From Candidatus Defluviilinea gracilis (GTDB lineage: Bacteria > Chloroflexota > Anaerolineae > Anaerolineales > Villigracilaceae): a DNA stretch of 64,000 nt. The DNA is taken from positions 248,001-312,000 of the forward strand of contig JADJWS010000002.1 in the NCBI GenBank assembly GCA_016716235.1, written 5' to 3'. Both the position numbers and the translations under genes were made by a program. Under the pieces are notes generated by a model. That model was not told the DNA's origin. It searched no databases and was given only the letters and a program-made list of their open reading frames with translations. Below are positions 8,435-16,922 of this stretch, piece by piece. Positions within the stretch are counted from its first letter, which is position 1; each line of letters begins with the position of its first letter.

Positions 8435-8839
8435 CTAGATGATGTGAAGACCATGTAACGCCATAATGACGGCGGCTGGAAGCCAGAGGAGGATGGCAAT
8501 GATCCAGGTGGCGCGAACAGAATGAAGGGCGGGATGAGGCGTCCACAAGTCGAGATGAAAAAGGTCGAAGTAGGCGATACGAAATCCATTCACGCCATGA
8601 AAGATGACCAGGAATGCCATGATAATTTCAGCGGCAAGCCCGGCGGGGGTTCGCAAACCGCCGTTGAGCGAGTCGTATACGCTTGGCATGTAATGAGCCG
8701 TTGATTCAAGCAGGATATGCAGGCTGAGGAAGACCAAAACGCCCAGCCCCGAGATGCGGTGCATGAGGAATGTATAGTGTGATATGCCCCCGTGATAGCG
8801 TATGAGCCCTGACACGCCGTTGACAATATTTTTGACCAT
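8435..8839 (-). CDS. Sdh/Frd cytochrome b subunit (SdhC-like)
   Basis: A 134-aa membrane protein with three helices. The N-terminal part has H-R-I-S-G-L-G, the SdhC signature around a haem ligand and quinone site, and the second helix ends H-G-V-N-G-F-R, matching the paired anchor gene. Together the two genes would give a two-subunit membrane anchor for succinate dehydrogenase or fumarate reductase. Their position beside an RquA-like gene favours fumarate reduction with a low-potential quinol, which is inference. The preceding UbiA gene ends 27 nt upstream. Confidence 0.8.
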   Translation of the reverse strand: MVKNIVNGVSGLIRYHGGISHYTFLMHRISGLGVLVFLSLHILLESTAHYMPSVYDSLNGGLRTPAGLAAEIIMAFLVIFHGVNGFRIAYFDLFHLDLWTPHPALHSVRATWIIAILLWLPAAVIMALHGLHII

Positions 8840-8866
8840 GCCGAACGTGCCTTTATGGGCGGATGT

Positions 8867-9880
8867 TTATACGATTAACTTGTGGAGAACCACATCCGCC
8901 AAGACGCCGAGAATAAAAAGCGAACCAAACGCGCGGTTATACATAAACGCGAGCGGCGCGAAATACAGGGGCCAGCCGCCCTGACCCTGAGGGAATCCTT
9001 CCGGTCGTTCTTCAGGCTTGGGCTTGAGGAACGCCGGGGCAACTTGTTTCAACTTGGGAAGGGCAAACAAGACGATCAGCAGTACCGGTGAAAAAGTACC
9101 CGTTGTCACGAGGTAGATGACGATGAAATAGGGGAGGATCATCATTCCCAAAACCGCGTATCGGGAGGCTTTCTCCCCCAGAAGCGACGGCAGGGTGTGA
9201 ATGCGCTTTTCCCGGTCGGGCATCATTTTGTCGATATGTTTGCCAAAAATGACCGTAGTGACGCCCAGAGCGTAGACCGCGCTGGCGATCGCAATATTCC
9301 AATCCCAGATGTGCGTGATGACGAAATATCCTCCGCCCACCATGAGCGGACCCCACACAAGAAAAACGGCGATCTCGCCGAGGGCAATATATTTTAGGGG
9401 CCAGGTGTAGAACAATAGGAAGAACGCGCCCGCGCCAAGCAACGCCCAAGTGACTGTGTTGAAGTTGGTTTGCCAGACAAGGTAAAGCCCGCATACGAAC
9501 GCAAGTAAAACGGTGACGAAAAAATAGGCGAGATGTTGCCGCTGGCTGAGTAACTGGTTTTCGAGGGGATGTGGACCATACATGGTGCGGAAGTAATTGT
9601 GACGATCCACGCCGCGCGAATAATCCACATGATCGTTGAGCAGATTGTTACTGGCGTGGGCGAGGACGAGTCCCAACGTGAGGGCAACCCATGCGGAAAG
9701 ATCGAACGAGTTGGCGCGCCAGGCAAACAGTCCGGCAAGAACCGCCGACATGGCGGTCATCACTAGAACAGCCGCGCGAGTCGAGATCAGCCACTTTGAG
9801 AAAATATCCAGACCATCCCATTCCTGCTTGGATACGTTGGGAATTACCGTGAGAGCTTTTCGCCACATTGGGAGGTTCAT
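8867..9880 (-). CDS. UbiA-family prenyltransferase, paralogue of 27915
   Basis: Membrane protein of 337 aa with about eight or nine hydrophobic segments. The first Asp motif is N-N-L-L-N-D-H-V-D-Y-S-R-G-V-D, the second lies around F-G-K-H-I-D-K. Its N-terminal third (MWRKA, K.EWD.LD..SKWLI.TR) and the NNLLND motif match the protein at 27915-28970, so the two are clear paralogues. First structural gene after the Rrf2 regulator, 21 nt downstream. Probably a MenA-like step; having three further UbiA enzymes in this window means at least some act on other acceptors. Confidence 0.82.
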   Translation of the reverse strand: MNLPMWRKALTVIPNVSKQEWDGLDIFSKWLISTRAAVLVMTAMSAVLAGLFAWRANSFDLSAWVALTLGLVLAHASNNLLNDHVDYSRGVDRHNYFRTMYGPHPLENQLLSQRQHLAYFFVTVLLAFVCGLYLVWQTNFNTVTWALLGAGAFFLLFYTWPLKYIALGEIAVFLVWGPLMVGGGYFVITHIWDWNIAIASAVYALGVTTVIFGKHIDKMMPDREKRIHTLPSLLGEKASRYAVLGMMILPYFIVIYLVTTGTFSPVLLIVLFALPKLKQVAPAFLKPKPEERPEGFPQGQGGWPLYFAPLAFMYNRAFGSLFILGVLADVVLHKLIV

Positions 9881-9901
9881 TGAGCGCTCTGTGATGTCTC
9901 G

Positions 9902-10300
9902 TTAGGGGGTTAATTGAGCGAACGAGGTGTTCTTGAGTTTGGCGACCAATTCATTTTGCGCGTCGCACCACACCGGGCGGATGGGGCAGGTCTCGTCGAA
10001 CGAACATGCGCCAGATTTTTCCACACACATATTAAGTTGGATCGGGCCGTCGATCGCCTCGATCACTTCCAACAGTGAAATTTGGTCCGGCTCCCGCGCG
10101 AGCGTGATGCCGCCCCGGGCGCCCCGGGAAGTGTGCAGTAACCCTGCCACAGAGAGTTGTGAGATGATCTTTGCCAGAAAAGACGGCGGAATTTTCTGTT
10201 CCCTGGCAACCTGACTGGTGGCGATCCGTTGATCTTTGCCCGCGCGCGCAAGGTACAAAATAGCTCGCGTGGCGTAGTCGGCTTGGCGGGTGATTTGCAT
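9902..10300 (-). CDS. Rrf2-family Fe-S transcriptional regulator
   Basis: A 132-aa winged-helix regulator of the Rrf2 family (IscR/NsrR relatives): M-Q-I-T-R-Q-A-D-Y-A start, the recognition-helix region P-P-S-F-L-A-K-I and the wing R-G-A-R-G-G. Cysteines C92, C99 and C105 have the spacing of the cluster ligands of IscR/NsrR; a further C112 follows. It should sense oxygen, NO or Fe-S status. As the promoter-proximal gene of the respiratory cluster it probably controls that cluster and itself. GGAAGG stands 4-5 nt before the ATG. Confidence 0.88.
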   Translation of the reverse strand: MQITRQADYATRAILYLARAGKDQRIATSQVAREQKIPPSFLAKIISQLSVAGLLHTSRGARGGITLAREPDQISLLEVIEAIDGPIQLNMCVEKSGACSFDETCPIRPVWCDAQNELVAKLKNTSFAQLTP

Positions 10301-10404
10301 GGTTACCTTCCTTGTTTTGGGCGGGTTGGACAGCGCGGCATTCCGATAATTTGGACATTCAAAATCCTCGATGAAAGTGTATTTTGGAAGGGCGTGTCCG
10401 AGAA

Positions 10405-10418
10405 GTGACAGATGTCAT
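10405..10418. promoter_or_regulatory. Palindromic operator candidate, copy 2
   Basis: GTGACAGATGTCAT lies about 105 nt upstream of rrf2 (minus) and 127 nt upstream of csoR (plus). It repeats the palindrome found at 5757-5770 within the cluster. Could be read by a CRP/FNR-type regulator. Confidence 0.45.
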
Positions 10419-10451
10419 GAATGCGGATGATGATTTTCGCGCCCAAATTCC

Positions 10452-10480
10452 TTGACGGATTGCCGCTGGCGAAGTATATT
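10452..10480 (+). promoter_or_regulatory. Sigma-70-type promoter of the copper operon
   Basis: TTGACG (10452-10457), 17-nt spacer, TATATT (10475-10480). Only one base differs from consensus in each hexamer. The G/C-tract operator begins 6 nt after the -10 box, over the expected transcription start. Confidence 0.7.
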
Positions 10481-10485
10481 CACCC

Positions 10486-10504
10486 TACCCCCCTGGGGGG
10501 GGTA
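10486..10504. promoter_or_regulatory. CsoR-type operator
   Basis: TACCCCCCTGGGGGGGGTA is a near-perfect palindrome with C and G tracts flanked by TA/TA, the form known for CsoR operators. It lies directly after the -10 box and 40 nt before csoR, so bound repressor would block transcription start. Confidence 0.75.
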
Positions 10505-10544
10505 AGACCCAGGCGGAAGCCGCCGTCGGAAATCCGAGGACAAC

Positions 10545-10814
10545 ATGGAAAATGAAGCTACAATCCGCCGTTTGAAAACCATCGAAGGGCACCTGCGCGG
10601 CGTCATCCGCATGGTGGAGGAGGACGCCTATTGCATTGACGTGATCCGCCAGATCCAGGCGGTGGATGCGGCGTTGAACAAGGTCAGCGCTCAGATTCTG
10701 GAGAATCACCTGAACTCATGCGTCATTTCCGCAGTGCAGGGAAACGACAAAAAGGAGCGACAACGCGTTTTGAAAGAAATTACCGAAGTGTTCGAGATGT
10801 CTACAAAAGTTTGA
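10545..10814 (+). CDS. csoR: CsoR-family copper-sensing repressor
   Basis: An 89-aa all-helical repressor of the CsoR/RcnR/FrmR family. The metal ligands C30, H55 and C59 have the Cys-His-Cys spacing (25 and 4 residues) of copper-sensing CsoR. It should bind the palindrome at 10486-10504 and leave it on Cu(I) binding, inducing the downstream cupredoxin, chaperone and P-type ATPases. First gene of the operon. FrmR-type aldehyde sensors are excluded by the histidine and the copper-gene context. Confidence 0.88.
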   Translation: MENEATIRRLKTIEGHLRGVIRMVEEDAYCIDVIRQIQAVDAALNKVSAQILENHLNSCVISAVQGNDKKERQRVLKEITEVFEMSTKV

Positions 10815-10845
10815 TGTTTTCCCAACCTTTACAAGGAGTTGAAAG

Positions 10846-11262
10846 ATGCTGAAAAAGATTTTGCCTGCGTTTGTTTTGGTCTTCCTGCTGACGGCTTGCG
10901 GAGCCGCGGCTAGCCCGGAGAAAGCGATTACTCTGGAATTGACCGATTTCGCTTTCGGTCCGTCGTCGGTCACGATCCCGGCGGGTCAGCCTGTCAAGAT
11001 CACTCTCGAGAACAAAGGGCTTGTCGAGCATGATTTTGTCATCGAAACCATAGATGCCTCCATGGAATCCATGCAGGATAACGGCTCTGAAATGCACCAC
11101 ATGGAAGGCGGCGCCTCAGAAGCCGCTGTGCATGCCGCCGTGCAAGCTGGCGGGACTTCCACGCTTGAGATCACCGTTGCAAAACCAGGCACGTATCAAT
11201 TCTTCTGCTCGGTTCCCGGGCACAAAGAAGCCGGAATGATCGGCGAATTGATCGTCAAATAA
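10846..11262 (+). CDS. Cupredoxin-domain lipoprotein
   Basis: A 138-aa secreted lipoprotein: lipobox ending at Cys18, then one cupredoxin domain. Type 1 copper ligands are visible as H62 and the C-terminal group C121, H126, M131 (FFCSVPGH...M). A Met/His-rich insertion around residues 73-86 (S-E-M-H-H-M) could bind extra Cu(I). It probably holds copper outside the membrane and hands it to or takes it from the ATPases. RBS-like AAGGAG lies 8-9 nt before the ATG. Third-party electron transfer is an alternative role. Confidence 0.85.
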   Translation: MLKKILPAFVLVFLLTACGAAASPEKAITLELTDFAFGPSSVTIPAGQPVKITLENKGLVEHDFVIETIDASMESMQDNGSEMHHMEGGASEAAVHAAVQAGGTSTLEITVAKPGTYQFFCSVPGHKEAGMIGELIVK

Positions 11263-11285
11263 AACAAATTCAAGGAGATAAAACC

Positions 11286-11504
11286 ATGACCACAGTTACC
11301 TATTCCGTCCCTGCCATGCACTGCGACCACTGCACTCACACCATCGAAATGGAAGTGGGGGAGTTGCAAGGCGTTCAGGCAGTGAAAGCCGATCTGAACA
11401 CCAAGAAAGTTCAGATCACATTTGATACGCCCGCTAGCGAGCAAAGCATCAAAGCGTTGCTCTCGGAAATTGACTATCCCGCCGAGGGATTGATCACGTT
11501 GTAA
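11286..11504 (+). CDS. copZ: CopZ-like heavy-metal-associated chaperone
   Basis: A 72-aa single HMA domain with the metal loop M-H-C-D-H-C (C13, C16); a histidine between the cysteines is less common than the usual MTCxxC. It would carry Cu(I) in the cytoplasm to the CopA/CopB ATPases and to CsoR. AAGGAG is 8 nt upstream of the ATG, and the gene follows the cupredoxin by 23 nt. Confidence 0.85.
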   Translation: MTTVTYSVPAMHCDHCTHTIEMEVGELQGVQAVKADLNTKKVQITFDTPASEQSIKALLSEIDYPAEGLITL

Positions 11505-11680
11505 GAGAGCACTTCTTGTAGAAATCGAAAAAGAGCCTCAGCCACAGAGAACACCGAGTTCGCAGAGATTCTAAAAGAGTTTTCTCAGAGTTCTCTGCGC
11601 GCTCTGCCGTCTCGCACCGTCGTGCTCGCGGCACGAATGGTGTGGCAAAGAAGAGTTGAGAACCAGTCCTAAAGAGCAAA

Positions 11681-13834
11681 ATGACAGACCACACCACACA
11701 TGAGCATCACGACCATTCCCAAATGGAACATGACGCTCATCCCACGCCGAAAGTGGACTCACACGCCGAACACATGACTCATACCCCCGCGCCACAAAGC
11801 GGACATGAGATGCATGGCGCACATGCCGCGCATGGAATGAGCAAGGCGGACGAGCACGCAGGTCACGTAGACCACAGCGGACACGAAGACATGTTCCGCA
11901 CGCGGTTCTGGATTTCGCTGTTGCTGAGCATTCCCGTTTTGCTGTATACGCCTATGCTCCAGATGTGGTTCGGGTTCAGGATGCCTGAGTTCATGGGCAG
12001 TCAGTGGGTGGCGGCTGTGTTCGCCGTAGTCGTTTTCGTCTATGGCGGCGTGCCATTCCTTCAAATGGCTGTCCCTGAGATTCGTAATCGCCAGCCTGGC
12101 ATGATGTTGTTGATCTCACTGGCGATCTCTGTTTCTTTTGTATACAGCCTCGCCGCGTTGTTCTTTAATTTAGGCGAAGGTTTCTTTTGGGAATTGGTCA
12201 CGCTCATTGACATCATGTTGCTTGGGCATTGGATCGAGATGCGAAGTGTGCGTCAGGCATCTGGCGCGTTGAACGCCTTGGCAAAGTTGATGCCTGATAC
12301 TGCCGAACACATCATGCCTGATGGCAGTGTTCACACCATGCCAGTCTCTTCGTTGAAGTTGAACGATCTCGTGCTTGTCCGCCCTGGGGCGAGTATCCCT
12401 GCCGACGGCGTGGTGGCAGACGGCGAGTCGGATGTGAACGAAGCGATGATCACGGGCGAGTCGCTTCCCGTGAAAAAAGTCGCGGGCGCGAAAGTCATCG
12501 CTGGCAGTATCAATCAAGATGGAAGTCTGCGCGTGCGCGTGTCCGCCATCGGAGAACAGACCGCGCTGGCTGGCATCATGCGCTTGGTGCGTGACGCGCA
12601 ACAAAGTAAATCGAACACGCAAATACTAGCCGATAAAGCCGCGGGTTGGTTGTTCTATCTTGCCATCGGCGTTGCCGCCCTCACTGCTATTTTATGGACG
12701 CTCGCATTGGGCTTTGATCTTTTCACGTTGGAGCGCGTCGTCACGGTGTTGGTCATCGCCTGTCCGCACGCGCTGGGGCTGGCTGTCCCGCTGGTCGTGG
12801 CGATCAGCACCACGTCCGCGGCGCAGAACGGAATTTTAGTCCGCAACAGATTGGCGCTTGAAGCCGCGCGTGAAATTGATGTCGTCATCTTTGACAAAAC
12901 TGGCACGCTCACAAAAGGCGAGCAGGGAGTGGTTGCGATCAAAACTAATGGCGTGGATGAAAACCACGCTCTCGCGCTGACTGCGGCTGTGGAGGCGGAT
13001 TCGGAACACATCATCGCCCGCGCGATTCGCGACGCGGCGAAAGAAAAAAATTTGCATCTGCCCGTCATCTCCGATTTTGAAGCCATCAAAGGACGCGGTA
13101 TCCGCGCGAAACACAACGGGAAAGATTTGTGGGTGGGCGGTCCGCGTTTGCTGGAGATGCTCAACCTTCAGCCTGATTCGGCGATTTCGGAATTCGCTTC
13201 ATCCTCAGGGACAAAGGGTCAGACCGTCGTCTACCTGATCGTTGATGGGAAGATTTTCGCCGCCCTCGCGTTGGCGGATGTCATTCGCCCTGAAAGTTAT
13301 TCGGCGATTCAAAAACTCAATGAGATGAATGTGCAAGTCGCCATGTTGACGGGTGATAGCAAGGATGTTGCCAAATCCGTTGCCGATGAACTTGGCATCA
13401 AATTGTATTTTGCCGAAGTGTTGCCCGAACATAAAGACGAGAAAGTGATTGAGTTACAGAAGCAAGGCAAAAAAGTTGCCATGGTCGGTGACGGAGTCAA
13501 CGACGCGCCCGCCCTCACTCGTGCCGATGTGGGCATCGCCATCGGCAGTGGCACGGATGTGGCTGTCGAGTCGGCGGGAATCATCTTGGTGAAAAGCAAC
13601 CCGCTGGATGTCGTCAAAATTTTCAAGTTGAGCCGCGCCAGTTACAACAAGATGATTCAAAACCTGATCTGGGCTTCAGGCTACAACATCGTTGCCCTAC
13701 CTTTAGCCGCTGGAATTCTCGCCTCGGCTGGAATTCTTCTTTCACCAGCCGTAGGCGCGTTGTTGATGTCGGTCAGTACCATCGTCGTGGCGATCAATGC
13801 TCAAATGTTGCGGCGCGTTGATTTGTCGCAGTAA
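11681..13834 (+). CDS. copB: CopB-type copper P-ATPase with His-rich N terminus
   Basis: A 717-aa P1B-type ATPase. Instead of an HMA domain the first 70 residues are rich in His and Met (histidine pairs and HEHHDH-type runs), a putative metal sponge. The membrane metal motif is A-C-P-H-A-L-G, typical of the CPH (CopB, P1B-3) group; the phosphorylation motif DKTGTLTKG and the hinge GDGVNDAP are intact. It should export copper or silver. A 176-nt spacer separates it from copZ and contains one of the dispersed CACAGAG-type repeats. Confidence 0.9.
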   Translation: MTDHTTHEHHDHSQMEHDAHPTPKVDSHAEHMTHTPAPQSGHEMHGAHAAHGMSKADEHAGHVDHSGHEDMFRTRFWISLLLSIPVLLYTPMLQMWFGFRMPEFMGSQWVAAVFAVVVFVYGGVPFLQMAVPEIRNRQPGMMLLISLAISVSFVYSLAALFFNLGEGFFWELVTLIDIMLLGHWIEMRSVRQASGALNALAKLMPDTAEHIMPDGSVHTMPVSSLKLNDLVLVRPGASIPADGVVADGESDVNEAMITGESLPVKKVAGAKVIAGSINQDGSLRVRVSAIGEQTALAGIMRLVRDAQQSKSNTQILADKAAGWLFYLAIGVAALTAILWTLALGFDLFTLERVVTVLVIACPHALGLAVPLVVAISTTSAAQNGILVRNRLALEAAREIDVVIFDKTGTLTKGEQGVVAIKTNGVDENHALALTAAVEADSEHIIARAIRDAAKEKNLHLPVISDFEAIKGRGIRAKHNGKDLWVGGPRLLEMLNLQPDSAISEFASSSGTKGQTVVYLIVDGKIFAALALADVIRPESYSAIQKLNEMNVQVAMLTGDSKDVAKSVADELGIKLYFAEVLPEHKDEKVIELQKQGKKVAMVGDGVNDAPALTRADVGIAIGSGTDVAVESAGIILVKSNPLDVVKIFKLSRASYNKMIQNLIWASGYNIVALPLAAGILASAGILLSPAVGALLMSVSTIVVAINAQMLRRVDLSQ

Positions 13835-13868
13835 AAACTATTAAACCTCTTGCGAAAATCATTCGTAG

Positions 13869-13925
13869 GTCAGGCTTTTAGCCTGACGCCTTCTAGATTG
13901 ACAAATGGCGGGTTGAAAACCCGCC
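13869..13925. repeat. Pair of intergenic hairpins
   Basis: GTCAGGC/GCCTGAC around TTTTA (13869-13887) and GGCGGGTT/AACCCGCC around a short loop (13907-13925), framed by GTAGG and CCTAC. Same design as other palindromes in the window. They may reduce read-through from copB. Confidence 0.55.
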
Positions 13926-13969
13926 CTACAAATTCTTATCCAAGATATGCATTCAAAAGGAGATTCAAA

Positions 13970-14161
13970 ATGACACAACCTTTCGTAGACCCCGTATGCG
14001 GTATGGACGTAACGCCCGAATCTGCGGCTGGCACATCCGAATATAAAGGCGTGACGTACTACTTCTGCGCGCCTGGTTGCAAGAGGTCATTCGACAAAGA
14101 CCCCGAGAAATATTTGAATAAAGGCGAGCAGGCTGAACACCACGACCATTCATCTCATTAG
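13970..14161 (+). CDS. YHS-domain metal-binding protein
   Basis: Start at ATG 13970, preceded by AAAAGGAG; 63 aa. The core D-P-V-C-G-M-D-V and Y-Y-F-C-A-P-G-C form a YHS (TRASH-like) domain, small zinc/copper-binding modules often found beside or fused to CopA ATPases. The C terminus is His-rich (H-H-D-H-S-S-H). Probably a cytoplasmic metal-handling accessory for the ATPases either side. Confidence 0.85.
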   Translation: MTQPFVDPVCGMDVTPESAAGTSEYKGVTYYFCAPGCKRSFDKDPEKYLNKGEQAEHHDHSSH

Positions 14162-14199
14162 TGTGGTCTGCGTTCTCTAACGCCGACGGACTCAAAATC

Positions 14200-14403
14200 A
14201 TGTCAGAACCATTTGATAAACCGCAAGCCGCGAAAGCAAAGACGGTCTGCGGTGGCACGTTGACGGATACCAGCGGTTACCCAAGCGCGATCTATCGCGG
14301 TGAGCAAATATATTTTTGTATCCCCGCCTGCCTGCGCGCTTTCGAAAAGAACCCCGACGCTTTTATGGCGGGCGAGATCGAACATCCATTAGATGAAGAT
14401 TGA
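14200..14403 (+). CDS. Second small YHS-like protein
   Basis: Start uncertain: ATG 14200 (67 aa) is preferred, but a GTG at 14161 overlapping the previous stop is possible. Carries V-C-G-G near the start and Y-F-C-I-P-A-C-L-R-A-F, the second half of a YHS motif, with M replaced by G in the first. It overlaps or abuts copA (the first in-frame ATG of copA at 14393 lies inside it). Likely a diverged partner of the preceding YHS protein. Confidence 0.7.
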   Translation: MSEPFDKPQAAKAKTVCGGTLTDTSGYPSAIYRGEQIYFCIPACLRAFEKNPDAFMAGEIEHPLDED

Positions 14404-14425
14404 ACGAAAGAAGATAACAAATAGT

Positions 14426-16873
14426 ATGTCCGACACAAAACAACTCACTCTCCCCATCACAGGCATGACCTGCGCCAACTGCGTTGCGACCGTTGAACGC
14501 AACCTCAAGAAACTCGATGGCGTCAACTCGGCGGTTGTCAATCTCTCGTCCGAACGCGCCACTGTGGACTTTGATTCCGCCAAGCTGGGAATCACAGATT
14601 TCATTGCCCGAGTCAATCGCGCGGGATACGGCGTGGCGACTGGCGACGCCGAGATCATCATCAAGCGACTCTCCGATGATAACGATGCGCGGCGGCTTGA
14701 AAAGTCGCTTGCGAGTCTTGAGGGCGTGCTCGAAGCGCAAGTCAATTATGCAAACGAAAAAGCGCGCGTGCGTTACGTGCCGACAGTGGTGAGTCAGTCT
14801 GAGATCCGCGCGGCAATTTCAAAGTCGGGGTTTGAGGCGGTGGAGTTGGGCGGCGAAGCGGAAGATGCCGAAGCCATCGCGCGCGAACATGAGATTCAGG
14901 AACAGCGGCGTCTGTTCATCATCGGTTTGATCTTCACGGTCCCGTTGTTTGTTTTTTCGATGCTGCGCGATTTTAATTTCTTCGGGCATTGGGCGCACGA
15001 AAGTTGGGTGAACCTAACGATGATGCTCGTTGCCGCGCCTGTTCAATTTTATGTGGGCTGGCAATATTACGTCGGCGCGTACAAGTCACTGCGCAACGGC
15101 TCTGCCAACATGGATGTGTTGATCGCGATGGGTTCGTCGGTCGCGTACATCTATTCGGTGTTCATTACATTCGGCGCGATTGCTGGTCACGTGTATTTCG
15201 AGACTGCCGCGGTCATCATCACCTTGATTCGACTCGGAAAATTTTTGGAAGCGCGCGCAAAAGGACGCACCTCCGAAGTGATTAAAAAACTGATGGGACT
15301 CCGCGCCAAAACAGCCCGCGTCATCCGCGACGGGCAGGAGGCTTCCGTTTCGATTGACGATGTGCGCGTCGGCGACGTGGTCCTCGTCAAACCTGGTGAG
15401 ACGATTCCCGTGGACGGCGTGGTGATCGAAGGCAAGTCCAGCGTGGACGAGTCCATGCTGACGGGCGAATCGCTTCCCGTTGAAAAGAAGCAAGGCGACG
15501 CGGTCATCGGCGCGACGTTGAACAAACTCGGCGCGTTGAAATTTGAAGCGACAAAAGTCGGCAAAGAGACCGCGCTCGCGCGAATCATCAAACTCGTTGA
15601 AGACGCGCAAGGGAGCAAGGCTCCGATTCAAAAACTAGCCGATCAAGTTTCGGCAGTATTCGTCCCTGTGGTCATTGGCATTGCTTTACTAACTTTTGCT
15701 ATTTGGTATTTCGTTGTCCCCCAATTTACCAATTACCAATTCTCTGATTCTCCCTTCACCACGGCGTTGATCAACATGGTTGCCGTTCTCGTCATCGCCT
15801 GTCCCTGCGCGATGGGACTTGCCACGCCAACCGCTGTGATGGTGGGAACAGGCAAAGGCGCGGAGTTGGGATTGCTGTTCAAAAACAGCGAAGCGCTCGA
15901 ACGCGCGGGCAAAGTCAATGTTGTGGTGTTGGATAAAACGGGAACGATCACGAAAGGTCAACCCGCGGTGACGGATATTGTGGTACATGGAAAGTGGAAA
16001 GTAGACGAGTTGCTGCGTTTCGCGGCAAGTGTTGAAAAAGGAAGCGAACATCCGCTTGGCGAGGCGATCTGGGCGGAGGCGACGGCTCGGGGGTTGGGTT
16101 TGGGCGAAGCGGCTGGGTTTGCGGCAGAGGCTGGGCATGGCGTGCAGGCTGAGGTCGAAGGAAGAAGCGTTGCCGTTGGCAATCTCCGCATGATGAACGC
16201 GCGGAACTATCCCTTGAATGGGCTCGAATCCGAAGTCTCTCGTTTGCAAGCCGAAGCGAAGACTGCGATGCTTGTCGCGGTTGACGGACAAGTCGCTGGC
16301 GTGATCGCGGTGGCGGATACGCTGAAAGAAAATTCAAAAGACGCGATTGATGATCTTCATCGCATGGGTTTGAAAGTTGCGATGATCACAGGCGACAACC
16401 AAAAGACAGCAGAGGCGATTGCCAAGCAAGTCGGAATTGATGAAGTGCTGGCTGAAGTTTTACCTGAAGGAAAATCGTCCGAAGTCAAGAAACTCCAATC
16501 GAAAATCGAAAATCGTAAATCTGAAATCGTAAATGTGATCGCCATGGTCGGCGACGGCATCAACGACGCTCCCGCGCTCGCGCAAGCCGATGTTGGAATT
16601 GCCATCGGCACTGGAACGGATGTCGCCATCGCCGCCGCGCCTGTCACGTTGATGAGCGGCGACCTGCGCGGCGTGGCGCGCGCCATCTCGCTTTCGCGCA
16701 AGACGCTCTCGACGATCAAACAGAATTTATTCTGGGCTTTTTTCTACAACGTGATCCTGATCCCCGCCGCCGCGCTCGGTTGGTTGAATCCCATGCTTGC
16801 GGCAGGCGCGATGGCGTTCAGCAGTGTGTTCGTGGTGACGAATAGTTTGCGGTTGCGACGGGCAAACATTTAG
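14426..16873 (+). CDS. copA: CopA-type Cu(I)-exporting P-ATPase
   Basis: An 815-aa P1B-1 ATPase. Residues 13-19 are G-M-T-C-A-N-C of a first HMA domain; a second HMA-like region (about residues 75-140) has lost its cysteines. The membrane motif is A-C-P-C-A-M-G, phosphorylation motif DKTGTITKG and hinge GDGINDAP; the HP locus S-E-H-P-L-G is present. It exports Cu(I) from the cytoplasm. An upstream ATG at 14393 would add 11 residues and overlap the YHS gene. Last gene of the copper operon, followed by a strong terminator. Confidence 0.9.
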   Translation: MSDTKQLTLPITGMTCANCVATVERNLKKLDGVNSAVVNLSSERATVDFDSAKLGITDFIARVNRAGYGVATGDAEIIIKRLSDDNDARRLEKSLASLEGVLEAQVNYANEKARVRYVPTVVSQSEIRAAISKSGFEAVELGGEAEDAEAIAREHEIQEQRRLFIIGLIFTVPLFVFSMLRDFNFFGHWAHESWVNLTMMLVAAPVQFYVGWQYYVGAYKSLRNGSANMDVLIAMGSSVAYIYSVFITFGAIAGHVYFETAAVIITLIRLGKFLEARAKGRTSEVIKKLMGLRAKTARVIRDGQEASVSIDDVRVGDVVLVKPGETIPVDGVVIEGKSSVDESMLTGESLPVEKKQGDAVIGATLNKLGALKFEATKVGKETALARIIKLVEDAQGSKAPIQKLADQVSAVFVPVVIGIALLTFAIWYFVVPQFTNYQFSDSPFTTALINMVAVLVIACPCAMGLATPTAVMVGTGKGAELGLLFKNSEALERAGKVNVVVLDKTGTITKGQPAVTDIVVHGKWKVDELLRFAASVEKGSEHPLGEAIWAEATARGLGLGEAAGFAAEAGHGVQAEVEGRSVAVGNLRMMNARNYPLNGLESEVSRLQAEAKTAMLVAVDGQVAGVIAVADTLKENSKDAIDDLHRMGLKVAMITGDNQKTAEAIAKQVGIDEVLAEVLPEGKSSEVKKLQSKIENRKSEIVNVIAMVGDGINDAPALAQADVGIAIGTGTDVAIAAAPVTLMSGDLRGVARAISLSRKTLSTIKQNLFWAFFYNVILIPAAALGWLNPMLAAGAMAFSSVFVVTNSLRLRRANI

Positions 16874-16877
16874 ATAG

Positions 16878-16903
16878 AAAGGCGGCGATAAGCCGCCTTT
16901 TTG
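16878..16903 (+). terminator. Rho-independent terminator after copA
   Basis: AAAGGCGGC with its complement around a short GATAA loop, followed by a T run; starts 5 nt after the copA stop. Confidence 0.85.
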
Positions 16904-16922
16904 TTTGGTGTATACTCACTCC

